Below are positions 8,126-15,895 of a DNA stretch of 56,411 nt, in pieces; within the stretch, counting starts at the first letter, position 1; the number at the start of each line of letters is the position of its first letter. Location of the stretch: the NCBI GenBank assembly GCA_947626345.1, contig CANQSF010000004.1, positions 1 to 56,411 of the forward strand, in the 5' to 3' direction. The stretch comes from an uncultured Oscillospiraceae bacterium (GTDB taxonomy: Bacteria; Bacillota; Clostridia; Oscillospirales; Oscillospiraceae). Position numbers and translations under genes: made by a program. The notes under the pieces were generated by a model. The model was not told the DNA's origin. It saw nothing but the letters and a program-made list of their open reading frames with translations, and did not search any database.

Positions 8126-9269
8126 CGCTTTTTCGCAGGCCCCATTTTCGCAGAGGCTTTTCCCACAGGTAGGTGAACGCCGCCGCCAGCAGCGCCCCGC
8201 CCAGAAAGCAGGCCAGGGTGTACCGGCTCTGCCAGGGCTGCTCGCCGGCCCGATTGGGGGCGTCGGACAGGTAGGCGGGGATGTGCCATTCCTTCAGCCG
8301 CAGGGCCAGGAACTGGTGCCACATGTAAAAGCTGAAGGAGATGTCCGCGAAAAAGCGGGTGAGGGGATCGCCCGCCGCCGGGGACAGACAGCCGCCGGCC
8401 AGGAAGACGCCCCCCAGCAGCCCCATGGGCAGCCGGGCCAGCATCTGGCCGTGGCGGACCGCCTCATAGCCGTCGGAGGGGATGGGCTGGCGGTACATGA
8501 GCCACACCATCCCGGCCAGGGCCAGGAGCATCGCCGCCGGGGCCAGCCACCGGCGAAGGGCGGGGGAGGGGCGGCCGGCGTCCTCCAGCCGGGCGTACAC
8601 CGCCGCCGCGGCCATGCCGCAGGCGTACAGGTCCAGTTGGGCGGGCAGCTGGTTGAAGGCCATGGAGCAGTCCGCCAGCGTCATCGCCCAGGCCCGAAAG
8701 CCCAGGCCCGCCGCCGCCAGCAGCAGGCACACCGCCCCCGGCCGCCGGACATAGAGCCGGGCCAGGGCGGGCCAGAGCAGATAAAACTGCACCTCCACCG
8801 CCAGCGTCCACAGCCCGCCGAACATGGGCGAGCCCATGTAGGTCTCGTAGCGGAACACGTGGGTGAAGGTCATGTGGGCCAGCATATCCCGCAGGGCGGC
8901 CCCGGCGTCGGGGTAGAGCCCCCGGGGCAGGGCGTACAGCGTCAGAACCAGAAATAGCGTCAGATAATACCCCGGCACGATCCGCCACAGCCGCCGGCGG
9001 TAAAACTGCCGCGCCGGCTCCGGGAGCCGGCCCTGGATGCGCCGCCGGACAGCCGGCAGCGCCAGCAGAAAGCCGGACAGCACCAGCAGCTCGTCCACCA
9101 TCACATAGCCGTGGCGGACCACCTGCTGTAAGTTTACATAATATTGACCTATCCGAAAGCCCGGGTCCAGCCAGCTCTGCTGCCAGATGTGGAACCAGGC
9201 CACCAGAAAGACGGCGGCCGCCCGCAGCGTGTCGGCCGCGGCCAGCCGCTTTTCCGCAGGAGCGCTCAC
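8115..9269 (-). CDS. Acyltransferase 3 family membrane protein
   Basis: About 384 residues with about ten hydrophobic helices. The N-terminal DTLRAAAVFLVAWFHI is the typical acyltransferase-3 start, in which the His is the presumed catalytic residue. Family members O-acylate surface polysaccharides, peptidoglycan or lipids. GTG 9269 is chosen because its GTGA overlaps the trmB stop, the usual coupled arrangement; the frame is open 27 codons further upstream, but that part reads as trmB sequence in another frame. It is cotranscribed with trmB. The acceptor is unknown. Confidence 0.8.
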   Translation of the reverse strand: MSAPAEKRLAAADTLRAAAVFLVAWFHIWQQSWLDPGFRIGQYYVNLQQVVRHGYVMVDELLVLSGFLLALPAVRRRIQGRLPEPARQFYRRRLWRIVPGYYLTLFLVLTLYALPRGLYPDAGAALRDMLAHMTFTHVFRYETYMGSPMFGGLWTLAVEVQFYLLWPALARLYVRRPGAVCLLLAAAGLGFRAWAMTLADCSMAFNQLPAQLDLYACGMAAAAVYARLEDAGRPSPALRRWLAPAAMLLALAGMVWLMYRQPIPSDGYEAVRHGQMLARLPMGLLGGVFLAGGCLSPAAGDPLTRFFADISFSFYMWHQFLALRLKEWHIPAYLSDAPNRAGEQPWQSRYTLACFLGGALLAAAFTYLWEKPLRKWGLRKSEKS

Positions 9270-9964
9270 GGCTCTCCGGCCGCGGGAGGCGCCTTTTTCT
9301 CCGGCTCCGGCAGCGGCGCGTGCTCCGGCTGGGTCTTCACGGCCACGCACCGGTGGATGGGGAGCCCCTGCTCGTGGAACTTGGCCTCGTAGTTGGTCAT
9401 GATGCCCACGGGACCGGCCGCGTGCAGATCCCGCGTCACCTCCCGCAGCTCGTAGCCCAGGGCGGCGAATTGTTCCAGGGACCAGTCGAACAGCCAGCGC
9501 TGGTCGGTCTTATACTCGATCCGCCCGCCCACGGGCAGCACGTCCCAGTACATGGCCAGGAAGCTGGGGGCGGTGAGCCGGTGCTTGGCCTCCTTCTTCC
9601 GGGGCCAGGGGTCCGGGAAGTTGATATAGATCACCGACACCTCCCCGGGGGCGAAGATCTCCGGGAGGTTTTTCACGTCCGTGTCGATGAACCGCACGTT
9701 TTCGATCTCTTCCTCCACCGCCCGCTCCATGGCAGTGACCATGGCGTTGGGCACCTTCTCCAGAGCCACGATCAGCGCCTGGGGCTCGGCTTTGGCCACG
9801 CCGGCGGTGAAGGCGCCCTTGCCGCAGCCCATCTCCGCCCGGACCTCCGTCCGGCCGGGGACCAGGGACAGCCACCGGCCCCGGAGCGCCGCCGGCTCGA
9901 ACACCTGCACCGACGCGCACCGCTCCATCCGGGGAATGAGGTTTTTCTTGTTGCGCATACGCAT
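9266..9964 (-). CDS. trmB: tRNA (guanine-N7)-methyltransferase
   Basis: The 232-residue protein methylates G46 of tRNAs with S-adenosylmethionine. It starts MRMRNKKNLIPRMERC, the characteristic TrmB beginning. It carries a SAM-binding MGCGKGAF near residue 45 and the family motif NFPDPWPRKKEAKHR near residue 115. Length is normal, with a charged, Pro-rich C-terminal extension. It is first in a two-gene minus-strand operon with the acyltransferase, behind a good promoter at 9997-10025. Confidence 0.95.
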   Translation of the reverse strand: MRMRNKKNLIPRMERCASVQVFEPAALRGRWLSLVPGRTEVRAEMGCGKGAFTAGVAKAEPQALIVALEKVPNAMVTAMERAVEEEIENVRFIDTDVKNLPEIFAPGEVSVIYINFPDPWPRKKEAKHRLTAPSFLAMYWDVLPVGGRIEYKTDQRWLFDWSLEQFAALGYELREVTRDLHAAGPVGIMTNYEAKFHEQGLPIHRCVAVKTQPEHAPLPEPEKKAPPAAGEP

Positions 9965-9996
9965 AAAAAATGCCCTCCGAAGGGTCGTTTTTCCCT

Positions 9997-10025
9997 ATTA
10001 TATCCTTCGGCCGCCCCATTTGCAA
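9997..10025 (-). promoter_or_regulatory. trmB promoter
   Basis: Reading the minus strand, TTGCAA (10025-10020) and TATAAT (10002-9997) are 17 bp apart, about 33 bp before the trmB start. Confidence 0.7.
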
Positions 10026-10042
10026 GACCGGCGCGGACGGGT

Positions 10043-10069
10043 TTGACAGGGCGGGGATTTTATTATAAA
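10043..10069 (+). promoter_or_regulatory. Probable promoter of the plsC-like gene
   Basis: TTGACA (10043-10048) is followed by TATAAA (10064-10069) with a short 15-bp spacer. It lies back to back with the trmB promoter. Confidence 0.5.
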
Positions 10070-10121
10070 ATGGCGGCAGACCATGAGCGGGGAGGCGCAG
10101 CGCGTGAAGCGGGGAGAGGAT

Positions 10122-10928
10122 ATGAAATGGATGTACTGCCTGGCGGCGCTGGCGGCCATCCCCTGCGCCTGGGCCACAGACCTGCACGGCTTGGCTCTGG
10201 CGGGGGCCTACGTGGGCTTTTTCGCGGCCTGGACGGTGGGGCTGACGCTGGTATACATCCTGGCCATATGGGTGCTGGGGCTGACCGTGGATCTGGATGA
10301 GCCCGTCCCGGAGGATCACCCGGTGTACCGGTGGATCGTGCTGACCATCATCGGGCTGCTGTGCCGGGTGGGGCGGCTGCGCATCCACCTGCGGGGACTG
10401 GAGAATGTGCCGGAGGAGCCCTTCCTGCTGGTGGGCAACCACCGCAGCGGCTATGACCCCATCGCCACGGTCTGGGCCCTGCGGGGACAGGGAGTGGACG
10501 TGGCCTTCATCACCAAGCCGGAGAACATGAAGATCCCCCTGGTGCCGGTGATCCACCTGGCCAACTTTCTGGTCATCGACCGGGAGGATCCCCGCAAGGC
10601 GGTGGTCACCATCCGGGCGGCGGCGGAGCTTTTGAAAAACCGGGTGGTGAACGTGGGGGTCTACCCCGAGGGAACCCGCTCCAAGACGGGGCAGATGCTG
10701 CCGTTCCACGACGCGGTGTTCAAGATCGCCCAGCGCAGCGGTGCGCCCATCGTGGTGGCCGCCATCTCCGGCACGGAGCGCATCCGCGAAAACGCCCCCT
10801 GGCGGCGGACGGACGTGACCATCGACCTGTGCGCCCGCATCGGGGCGGAGGAGGCAAAGGCCTCCACCACCAAGGATCTGGGAGCGAAGGTCCGCGCTGT
10901 GCTGGAGCAGGCCCTGGAGGGAAAATAA
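10122..10928 (+). CDS. plsC: 1-acyl-sn-glycerol-3-phosphate acyltransferase (PlsC family)
   Basis: About 268 residues. Hydrophobic N-terminal segments are followed by the acyltransferase domain with NHRSGYDP (the HX4D catalytic motif) and YPEGTRSKTG (phosphate-binding motif). The enzyme would make phosphatidic acid from lysophosphatidate at the cytoplasmic membrane. ATG 10122 is preceded by GGGGAG with 5-nt spacing. GTG 10104 behind GGAGG at 10091-10095 is an equally possible start and would add 6 residues. It is a single-gene unit between its promoter and a strong terminator. Confidence 0.88.
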   Translation: MKWMYCLAALAAIPCAWATDLHGLALAGAYVGFFAAWTVGLTLVYILAIWVLGLTVDLDEPVPEDHPVYRWIVLTIIGLLCRVGRLRIHLRGLENVPEEPFLLVGNHRSGYDPIATVWALRGQGVDVAFITKPENMKIPLVPVIHLANFLVIDREDPRKAVVTIRAAAELLKNRVVNVGVYPEGTRSKTGQMLPFHDAVFKIAQRSGAPIVVAAISGTERIRENAPWRRTDVTIDLCARIGAEEAKASTTKDLGAKVRAVLEQALEGK

Positions 10929-10935
10929 GCGCATG

Positions 10936-10971
10936 AAAAAGCCGCGGGGCGTCTGCCCCGCGGCTTTTTTT
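10936..10971. terminator. Bidirectional intrinsic terminator
   Basis: A run of five A precedes a perfect 10-bp stem (GCCGCGGGGC with GCCCCGCGGC, loop GTCT) and seven T follow it. It serves the convergent plsC and DUF2812 genes. Confidence 0.9.
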
Positions 10972-10975
10972 GTCG

Positions 10976-11884
10976 TCAATCCACCTCGAACCGGAAATAG
11001 CCGGTGGTGCCCGGCTCGGTGCCGTCGGCATACTGGACGGTCACGTCGTACTTGCCCGGCAGCAGGAACATAGTCTGGCTCGCACGCAGGTCCCCGCCGC
11101 CGCCCATCTCGGCCAGCACCTTGCCGTCCTTGTTCGTCACCGTGATGTTCACCATGGCGTCGGTGTCCGCCTCCACGTCCATGGTGTAAAAGTCCGGCAG
11201 CGGCGCGCTCATCTCCCAGGTCCAGGGAGGCGCCGACGGGTCGTAGACGTACTCCGAGGCAGAGGACTGGTAGTAGCGCAGCACGCCGAACAGCAGTCCC
11301 AGAGCCAAGAGGGAGAACACCGTGGAGAAGCACCAGCGCAGGCTCTTCCGGGGCTTGCCTGCCACGCCGGGGTGGCGGATGCGCCAGGCGCCTGTCAGAA
11401 TCACCACGCCCAGCAGCAGGCAGGCCAGGGTGATGACGATACCGGTGACGCTGGGGCGGCGCAGGGCCATCAGGCCGTTGAGCGCCGTCATCGCCAGCTC
11501 TATGGCGCCAAAGGTATACCCCAGCCGGCTCCAGCGGCCGGCCATATCCTGCACCGACTGCTCGTCGGTGTATATCTCATACTCCTCCGGGGGCAGACTG
11601 GGATCGTACCGCTTACGGAAGAAATGCCAGCCGTTGAAGGTGTCGCTGACAAACTCCCAGCCCTGCTCGGCAAAGGTGTCCCGGTACCGGGCAGGATCAT
11701 CGATGTGGTTGTTGTAGTCCAGGGCGTAGCGGTAGCGCACCGTCTCGTCCCAATAGAATACGCTGCGGAAGCACCCGCCCTTTTTCAGCTGCCAGCCCTT
11801 GTCCGAGAGGGCGTTTATGTCCGCGATCTCCTGCTTGTACTCCCAGGCGGGGTACATGACATAGCGCCGCTTGATCTTCTTCAT
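10976..11884 (-). CDS. DUF2812-type membrane protein
   Basis: 302 residues. The N-terminal soluble domain (about 1-130) has the DUF2812 pattern: Trp-rich, with two short repeats that include YPAWEYKQEIADINALSDKG. Two to three membrane helices follow (about 135-225), then an extracytoplasmic beta-type tail. DUF2812 genes are habitually paired with a PadR regulator, and here the PadR gene overlaps it by 4 bp. The function of the family is unknown; sensing of envelope stress is only a guess. Confidence 0.75.
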   Translation of the reverse strand: MKKIKRRYVMYPAWEYKQEIADINALSDKGWQLKKGGCFRSVFYWDETVRYRYALDYNNHIDDPARYRDTFAEQGWEFVSDTFNGWHFFRKRYDPSLPPEEYEIYTDEQSVQDMAGRWSRLGYTFGAIELAMTALNGLMALRRPSVTGIVITLACLLLGVVILTGAWRIRHPGVAGKPRKSLRWCFSTVFSLLALGLLFGVLRYYQSSASEYVYDPSAPPWTWEMSAPLPDFYTMDVEADTDAMVNITVTNKDGKVLAEMGGGGDLRASQTMFLLPGKYDVTVQYADGTEPGTTGYFRFEVD

Positions 11885-12198
11885 CTCTCTCCTCCTATGA
11901 TGTCATCCACCGCCGCGGCCAGGTGCCGCAGCCGCTCCGCCTCGTCCAGAAGCACCCGCCGTCCCGCCGCCGTCAGCCGGTACAGCCGCCGGCGGTCCGC
12001 GTCGGGGGTGGGCAGCTCCTCGATCCAACCCTTCTTCATCATGTTGCCCGTGGCCCCGTACATGGTGCCCGAGCCGATATGCACGTGCCCGCCGGACAGC
12101 TCCAGCGTCCGGCGCATGATGCCGTAGCCGTGGCTGGGCCCGTCGTACAGGCACAGCAGGATATAGAAATAACTCTCCGTCAGGGGTTCCGCGCCCAT
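11881..12198 (-). CDS. PadR-family transcriptional regulator
   Basis: The 105-residue winged-helix repressor has the PadR core: LTESYFYILLCLYDGPSHGY, then GSGTMYGATGNMMKKGWIEE and RRRLYRLTAAGR. ATG 12198 is chosen because GGCGGTGAG precedes it and it starts at the domain; the open frame upstream runs through the promoter and operator. It probably represses its own two-gene operon through the dyads at 12224-12270. The inducer is unknown. Confidence 0.85.
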   Translation of the reverse strand: MGAEPLTESYFYILLCLYDGPSHGYGIMRRTLELSGGHVHIGSGTMYGATGNMMKKGWIEELPTPDADRRRLYRLTAAGRRVLLDEAERLRHLAAAVDDIIGGER

Positions 12199-12223
12199 GG
12201 TCTCACCGCCTTGTGTCGTGGTC

Positions 12224-12284
12224 CGATATGTCGTCGCTCGACATATCGTGGCTATATCGTAGCACGACATAGTATCCTTGTCAA
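12224..12284 (-). promoter_or_regulatory. padR promoter with dyad operators
   Basis: On the minus strand, TTGACA (12284-12279) and TACGAT (12261-12256) are 17 bp apart. A perfect 10-bp inverted repeat, CGATATGTCG with CGACATATCG (12224-12233 and 12239-12248), lies just downstream. A second, looser ATGTCGT/ACGATAT dyad (12256-12270) overlaps the -10 box. These fit an autoregulatory PadR operator. Confidence 0.7.
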
Positions 12285-12302
12285 GAACTTTTTCACAGGC
12301 CC

Positions 12303-12352
12303 TTGACAAATACCCGGCGGGGGTATATAGTAAAAATACCCCATGGGGGTAT
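12303..12352 (+). promoter_or_regulatory. Copper operon promoter with two CsoR-type operators
   Basis: TTGACA (12303-12308) and TATAGT (12326-12331) are 17 bp apart. Palindrome TACCC-GGCGG-GGGTA (12311-12325) fills the spacer, and ATACCCC-ATG-GGGGTAT (12336-12352) lies at the transcription start. GC-tract palindromes flanked by TA are the known CsoR recognition pattern. Apo-CsoR bound here would block RNA polymerase, and Cu(I) would release it. Confidence 0.8.
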
Positions 12353-12381
12353 CAAATGACGATCAAAAAGGAGAACCAGCC

Positions 12382-12636
12382 ATGACAAAGGTCATTACGG
12401 TAGAGGGTATGATGTGCGGCATGTGCGAGGCCCATGTGGCTGAGGCGCTGCGGAAGGTGCCGGGCGTGGAGAACGCCAAGGCCGATCGGAACAAAAAGCA
12501 GGCCACGGTGACCTGCGGCGCGGACGTGTCCGACGAGGCGCTGCTGAAGGCCATCGCCGACACGGGCTACGACGCCTCCGACGTGCGGGAGGCGGAGCCG
12601 GCGAAAAAGGGCCTGTTCGGCTTCGGCAAGAAGTAA
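12382..12636 (+). CDS. copZ: CopZ-like copper chaperone
   Basis: The 84-residue HMA-domain protein has the Cu(I)-binding loop GMMCGMC near residues 9-15 and a Lys/Gly-rich tail (KKGLFGFGKK). It would carry Cu(I) to the ATPase CopA in the cytoplasm. Start ATG 12382 has AAAGGAG 6-12 nt upstream. It is the first gene of the copper operon and is followed by an intrinsic terminator that likely lowers expression of csoR and copA relative to copZ. Confidence 0.88.
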   Translation: MTKVITVEGMMCGMCEAHVAEALRKVPGVENAKADRNKKQATVTCGADVSDEALLKAIADTGYDASDVREAEPAKKGLFGFGKK

Positions 12637-12649
12637 GAGGGCAAAACGC

Positions 12650-12678
12650 GGGCGCTTCCAGAGCGAAGCGCCCTTTTT
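12650..12678 (+). terminator. Terminator/attenuator between copZ and csoR
   Basis: GGGCGCTTC and GAAGCGCCC form a perfect 9-bp stem with a 6-nt loop, followed by TTTTT. No promoter is seen between it and csoR, so partial read-through is expected. Confidence 0.75.
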
Positions 12679-12696
12679 CAGTGTGAGGTGCGATCT

Positions 12697-13002
12697 ATGG
12701 AACACAACGATACCTGCGCCTGCTGCCGGACCACGGACCGGCCGGAGGAGGAGAAGAAAAAGCTCATCCACCGGCTCAACCGCATCGAGGGGCAGATCCG
12801 GGGCATCCGGGGCATGGTGGAGCGCAACGCCTACTGCCCCGATATCCTCACCCAGGCCGCAGCGGTGACGGCGGCGGTGAACGCCTTCAACCGGGACCTG
12901 GCGGCCAGCCACATCCGTGGCTGCGTGGCCCAGGGCGTCCGGGAGGGCAAGGACGAGGTCATCGACGAGCTGGTGGCCACGCTGCAAAAGCTGATGAAGT
13001 GA
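12697..13002 (+). CDS. csoR: Copper-sensing repressor CsoR
   Basis: The 101-residue all-helical DUF156-family repressor has RLNRIEGQIRGI. It carries the Cu(I) triad Cys47 (NAYCPDIL), His72 and Cys76 (SHIRGC), the C-H-C pattern of true CsoR proteins. An extra CACC sits at the N-terminus. It would release the two TACCC/GGGTA palindromes upstream of copZ on binding Cu(I). ATG 12697 is preceded by GTGAGGTG. Confidence 0.92.
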   Translation: MEHNDTCACCRTTDRPEEEKKKLIHRLNRIEGQIRGIRGMVERNAYCPDILTQAAAVTAAVNAFNRDLAASHIRGCVAQGVREGKDEVIDELVATLQKLMK

Positions 13003-13014
13003 GGCGGTGGTAGT

Positions 13015-15507
13015 ATGGAGAAGTTTTCCGTTACAGGCATGAGCTGCGCCGCCTGCTCCGCCCATGTGGAGAAGGCGGTGGCCGCGGTGGAGGGGGTCTC
13101 CAAGGTGGAGGTGAGCCTTCTCACCAACAGCATGAACGTGGATTACGCCGCCCCCGCCACGGCGGACGCCATCTGCCAGGCGGTGAGCAAGGCCGGCTAC
13201 GGCGCGTCCCCCTGGGCGGCTGCCGCCGGCGGACCGTCCGCCGCCCCCGCCTCCGCCGCGGCGCTGGAGGATAAGGAGACGCCCAAGATGATCCGGCGGC
13301 TGGTCACCAGCATCATCATCCTGCTGCCGCTGATGTACGTGTCCATGGGCCACATGCTGTGGAACTGGCCGCTGCCGGGCTTTCTGCGGGGCAACATCGT
13401 GTCCATCGGCATCTACGAGCTGGTGCTCACCGCCCTGGTGATGGTCATCAACCAGAAGTTCTTCGTCTCCGGCTACCAGGCCCTGTGGCGCCGGGCGCCC
13501 AATATGGACTCCCTGGTGGCCCTGGGGGCCACGGCCAGCTTTTTGTACAGCCTGTGGGCGCTGTTCGCCGCCAGCTCCGCCATGATGAGCGGCGGGGCGG
13601 ACGCAGCCATGGGGTATATGGACGAGTTTTACTTCGAGAGCGCCGCCACCATCCTGACCCTCATCACCGTGGGCAAGACCCTGGAGGCCCGCAGCAAGGG
13701 CAGGACCACCGACGCCATCCGCTCCCTCATGGACCTGGCCCCCAAGACGGCCCGGGTGCTGCGGGACGGGCAGGAGTTCACCGTGGCCGTGGAGCAGGTG
13801 GCCCTGGGCGACATCTTCCTGGTCCGGCCGGGGGAGAGCATCCCCGTGGACGGGGTGGTCACCGAGGGCGTCAGCGCCGTGGACGAGTCGGCCCTCACCG
13901 GCGAGAGCCTGCCGGTGGACAAGGCCGGGGGCAGTACGGTGTCCGCCGGGACGCTGAACCAGAGCGGGGCGCTGACCTGCCGGGCCACCCGGGTGGGCCA
14001 GGACACCACCATCCAGCAGATCATCCGCATGGTGGAGGACGCCGCGGCCACCAAGGCCCCCATCGCCAAGATCGCAGACAAGGTCTCCGGGGTGTTCGTC
14101 CCCGCCGTGATCGGCATCGCCGTGGTGACGCTGATCGTGTGGCTGGCCATTGGCCGGCCTATCGGCTTTGCCCTGACCCGGGCGGTGAGCGTGCTGGTGA
14201 TCAGCTGCCCCTGCGCCCTGGGCCTGGCCACGCCTGTGGCCATTATGGTGGGTTCCGGCGTGGGCGCGAAAAACGGCATCCTCTTCAAGACCGCCGCGGC
14301 CCTGGAGGCCACCGGGCGCGTCAAGACCGTGGTGCTGGACAAGACCGGCACCGTCACCCAGGGCAAGCCCCGGGTCACGGACGTGGTGCCCGCCGCCGGG
14401 ACGGACGGCGGAGCGCTGCTGCGCCTGGCGGCGGCCCTGGAGGCCAAGAGCGAGCATCCCCTGGCCCGGGCCGTGATGGAACACGCCGCCGAAAGCGGCG
14501 TGGCCGTGCCGGCGGCGGAGGGGTTCTCCGCCCTGCCGGGCCACGGGGTGCAGGCCACGGTGGAGGGCACGTCCGCTCTGGGCGGCAACGCCCAGCTCAT
14601 GCGCTCCCAGGGACTGGAGGATGAGGCGCTGTTCGCCGCCGGCCAGGCACTGGCGGGCCAGGGCAAGACGCCGCTGTACTTCGCCGCGGACGGGAAATTG
14701 CTGGGCTGCGTGGCCGTGGCGGACGTGGTCAAGCCGGACAGCGCCGCCGCCATCGCGGACATGAAGGGCCTGGGCCTGGACGTGGTGCTGCTCACCGGCG
14801 ACAACCGGCGCACCGCCGACGCCATCGCCGCCCAGGTGGGGGCCAGCACTGTCATCGCAGACGTACTGCCCGAGGGCAAGCAGAGCGAGATCCGCCGCCT
14901 GGCGGCGGACGGCCCCGTGGCCATGGTGGGCGACGGCATCAACGACGCCCCGGCCCTGACGGAGGCGGACGTGGGCGTGGCCATCGGCGCGGGCTCCGAC
15001 GTGGCATTGGACGCGGCGGACGTGGTGCTCATGCGCTCCAGCCTCGCCGACGTGGTGGGGGCGGTGCGCCTTTCCCGCCAGGTGATCCGCAACATCCACG
15101 AGAACCTCTTTTGGGCGTTCATCTACAACGTTCTGGGTATCCCCCTGGCGGCGGGGGTGTTCATCCCCCTGGGCATCACCCTCAGCCCCATGATCGGCGC
15201 GGCGGCCATGAGCCTTTCCAGCTTCTGCGTGGTCACCAACGCCCTGCGGCTGAACTTCTTCCACCCCAACGGCAAGAAGGCCGAGGGGGCCCCCAGTGCC
15301 GCCCCGGCGGGCCGGACGGTGTATATCAAGGGCATGATGTGCGACAACTGCCAGCGCCACGTCACCGAGGCCCTTACCGCCATCCCCGGCGTGACGGCCA
15401 AAGTGGACTGGAAGGCGGGCACCGCCCTGGTCACCGGCGAGGCGTCCGACGCCGCCCTGCGGGCTGCCGTGGAGGGCGCGGGCTACAAGGTGAAGAAGAT
15501 CAAATAA
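13015..15507 (+). CDS. copA: Copper-exporting P1B-type ATPase
   Basis: 830 residues. It has an N-terminal HMA domain with [10 protein letters not shown] (about 8-17), a helical core, TGES actuator motif, the metal-site [11 protein letters not shown], the phosphorylation motif DKTGT, the HP motif SEHPLA and GDGINDAP. Unusually, a second HMA domain with [10 protein letters not shown] sits at the extreme C-terminus (about 765-830) behind a short linker. It exports Cu(I) across the membrane using ATP. It directly follows csoR (12 bp). Confidence 0.95.
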   Translation: MEKFSVTGMSCAACSAHVEKAVAAVEGVSKVEVSLLTNSMNVDYAAPATADAICQAVSKAGYGASPWAAAAGGPSAAPASAAALEDKETPKMIRRLVTSIIILLPLMYVSMGHMLWNWPLPGFLRGNIVSIGIYELVLTALVMVINQKFFVSGYQALWRRAPNMDSLVALGATASFLYSLWALFAASSAMMSGGADAAMGYMDEFYFESAATILTLITVGKTLEARSKGRTTDAIRSLMDLAPKTARVLRDGQEFTVAVEQVALGDIFLVRPGESIPVDGVVTEGVSAVDESALTGESLPVDKAGGSTVSAGTLNQSGALTCRATRVGQDTTIQQIIRMVEDAAATKAPIAKIADKVSGVFVPAVIGIAVVTLIVWLAIGRPIGFALTRAVSVLVISCPCALGLATPVAIMVGSGVGAKNGILFKTAAALEATGRVKTVVLDKTGTVTQGKPRVTDVVPAAGTDGGALLRLAAALEAKSEHPLARAVMEHAAESGVAVPAAEGFSALPGHGVQATVEGTSALGGNAQLMRSQGLEDEALFAAGQALAGQGKTPLYFAADGKLLGCVAVADVVKPDSAAAIADMKGLGLDVVLLTGDNRRTADAIAAQVGASTVIADVLPEGKQSEIRRLAADGPVAMVGDGINDAPALTEADVGVAIGAGSDVALDAADVVLMRSSLADVVGAVRLSRQVIRNIHENLFWAFIYNVLGIPLAAGVFIPLGITLSPMIGAAAMSLSSFCVVTNALRLNFFHPNGKKAEGAPSAAPAGRTVYIKGMMCDNCQRHVTEALTAIPGVTAKVDWKAGTALVTGEASDAALRAAVEGAGYKVKKIK

Positions 15508-15518
15508 GCAAAAAGAAA

Positions 15519-15547
15519 CACGCCCCGGTCTCCGGGGCGTGATTTTT
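15519..15547 (+). terminator. Terminator of the copper operon
   Basis: CACGCCCCGG and CCGGGGCGTG form a perfect 10-bp stem with a 3-nt loop, followed by ATTTTT. The same stem can serve the convergent small gene. Confidence 0.85.
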
Positions 15548-15702
15548 CAGTCTGCGCTCTCGATGTACAGCTCCTCTGCCTCGTGCAGGGCCGTCTGCAG
15601 CAGCACCCGGACGCTCTCGTTCTCCTGCCCGTCCGGCAGCCGGTCCAATGCAGTGGATGCGGCGCCGCAAAGGATGTAGTACATCTTCTGGTAATCAGCC
15701 AT
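15547..15702 (-). CDS. Small 51-residue conserved-type protein
   Basis: The short frame reads MADYQKMYYILCGAASTALD, then an acidic middle and LLQTALHEAEELYIESAD. AGGAGAG lies 8-10 nt before ATG 15702, and a 17-bp-spaced promoter lies further upstream. The composition (helical, acidic, Tyr-containing) and length resemble small hypothetical proteins widespread in Clostridia that begin with YxKMY. No enzyme motif is visible, and the function is unknown. Confidence 0.7.
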   Translation of the reverse strand: MADYQKMYYILCGAASTALDRLPDGQENESVRVLLQTALHEAEELYIESAD

Positions 15703-15732
15703 ATAGTCTCTCCTTTTTCTGTCTGACCATAG

Positions 15733-15847
15733 AGAGGGCCTCTGTCGAAAAGGCGGCAGAGGCCCCTCTTTTGGCCGGCGGGCGGACAGCCGTCCGGCAC
15801 GCCGCCCGATATATGCCGATGTTACCAGAAAAGGAAATATCTGTCAA
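15733..15847 (-). promoter_or_regulatory. Promoter and leader hairpin of the small gene
   Basis: On the minus strand, TTGACA (15847-15842) and TAACAT (15824-15819) are 17 bp apart. The leader of about 110 nt contains a 12-bp stem with one bulge (15733-15744 with 15757-15769) just upstream of the ribosome binding site. Confidence 0.6.
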
Positions 15848-15895
15848 GGCCGACAGTACGGCGGCGAGGCCGAACTTATGGCCTGCCGCGGTCTT

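Noticed and set aside
12352..15360. 1002-codon minus-strand open frame opposite the copper operon
   Set aside because: CopZ, CsoR and CopA motifs on the plus strand are unambiguous; the antisense frame is composition only.
15483..15800. 105-codon minus-strand frame over the small gene
   Set aside because: It has Arg/Cys-rich shadow composition; the overlapping 51-codon frame has the ribosome binding site and protein-like sequence.
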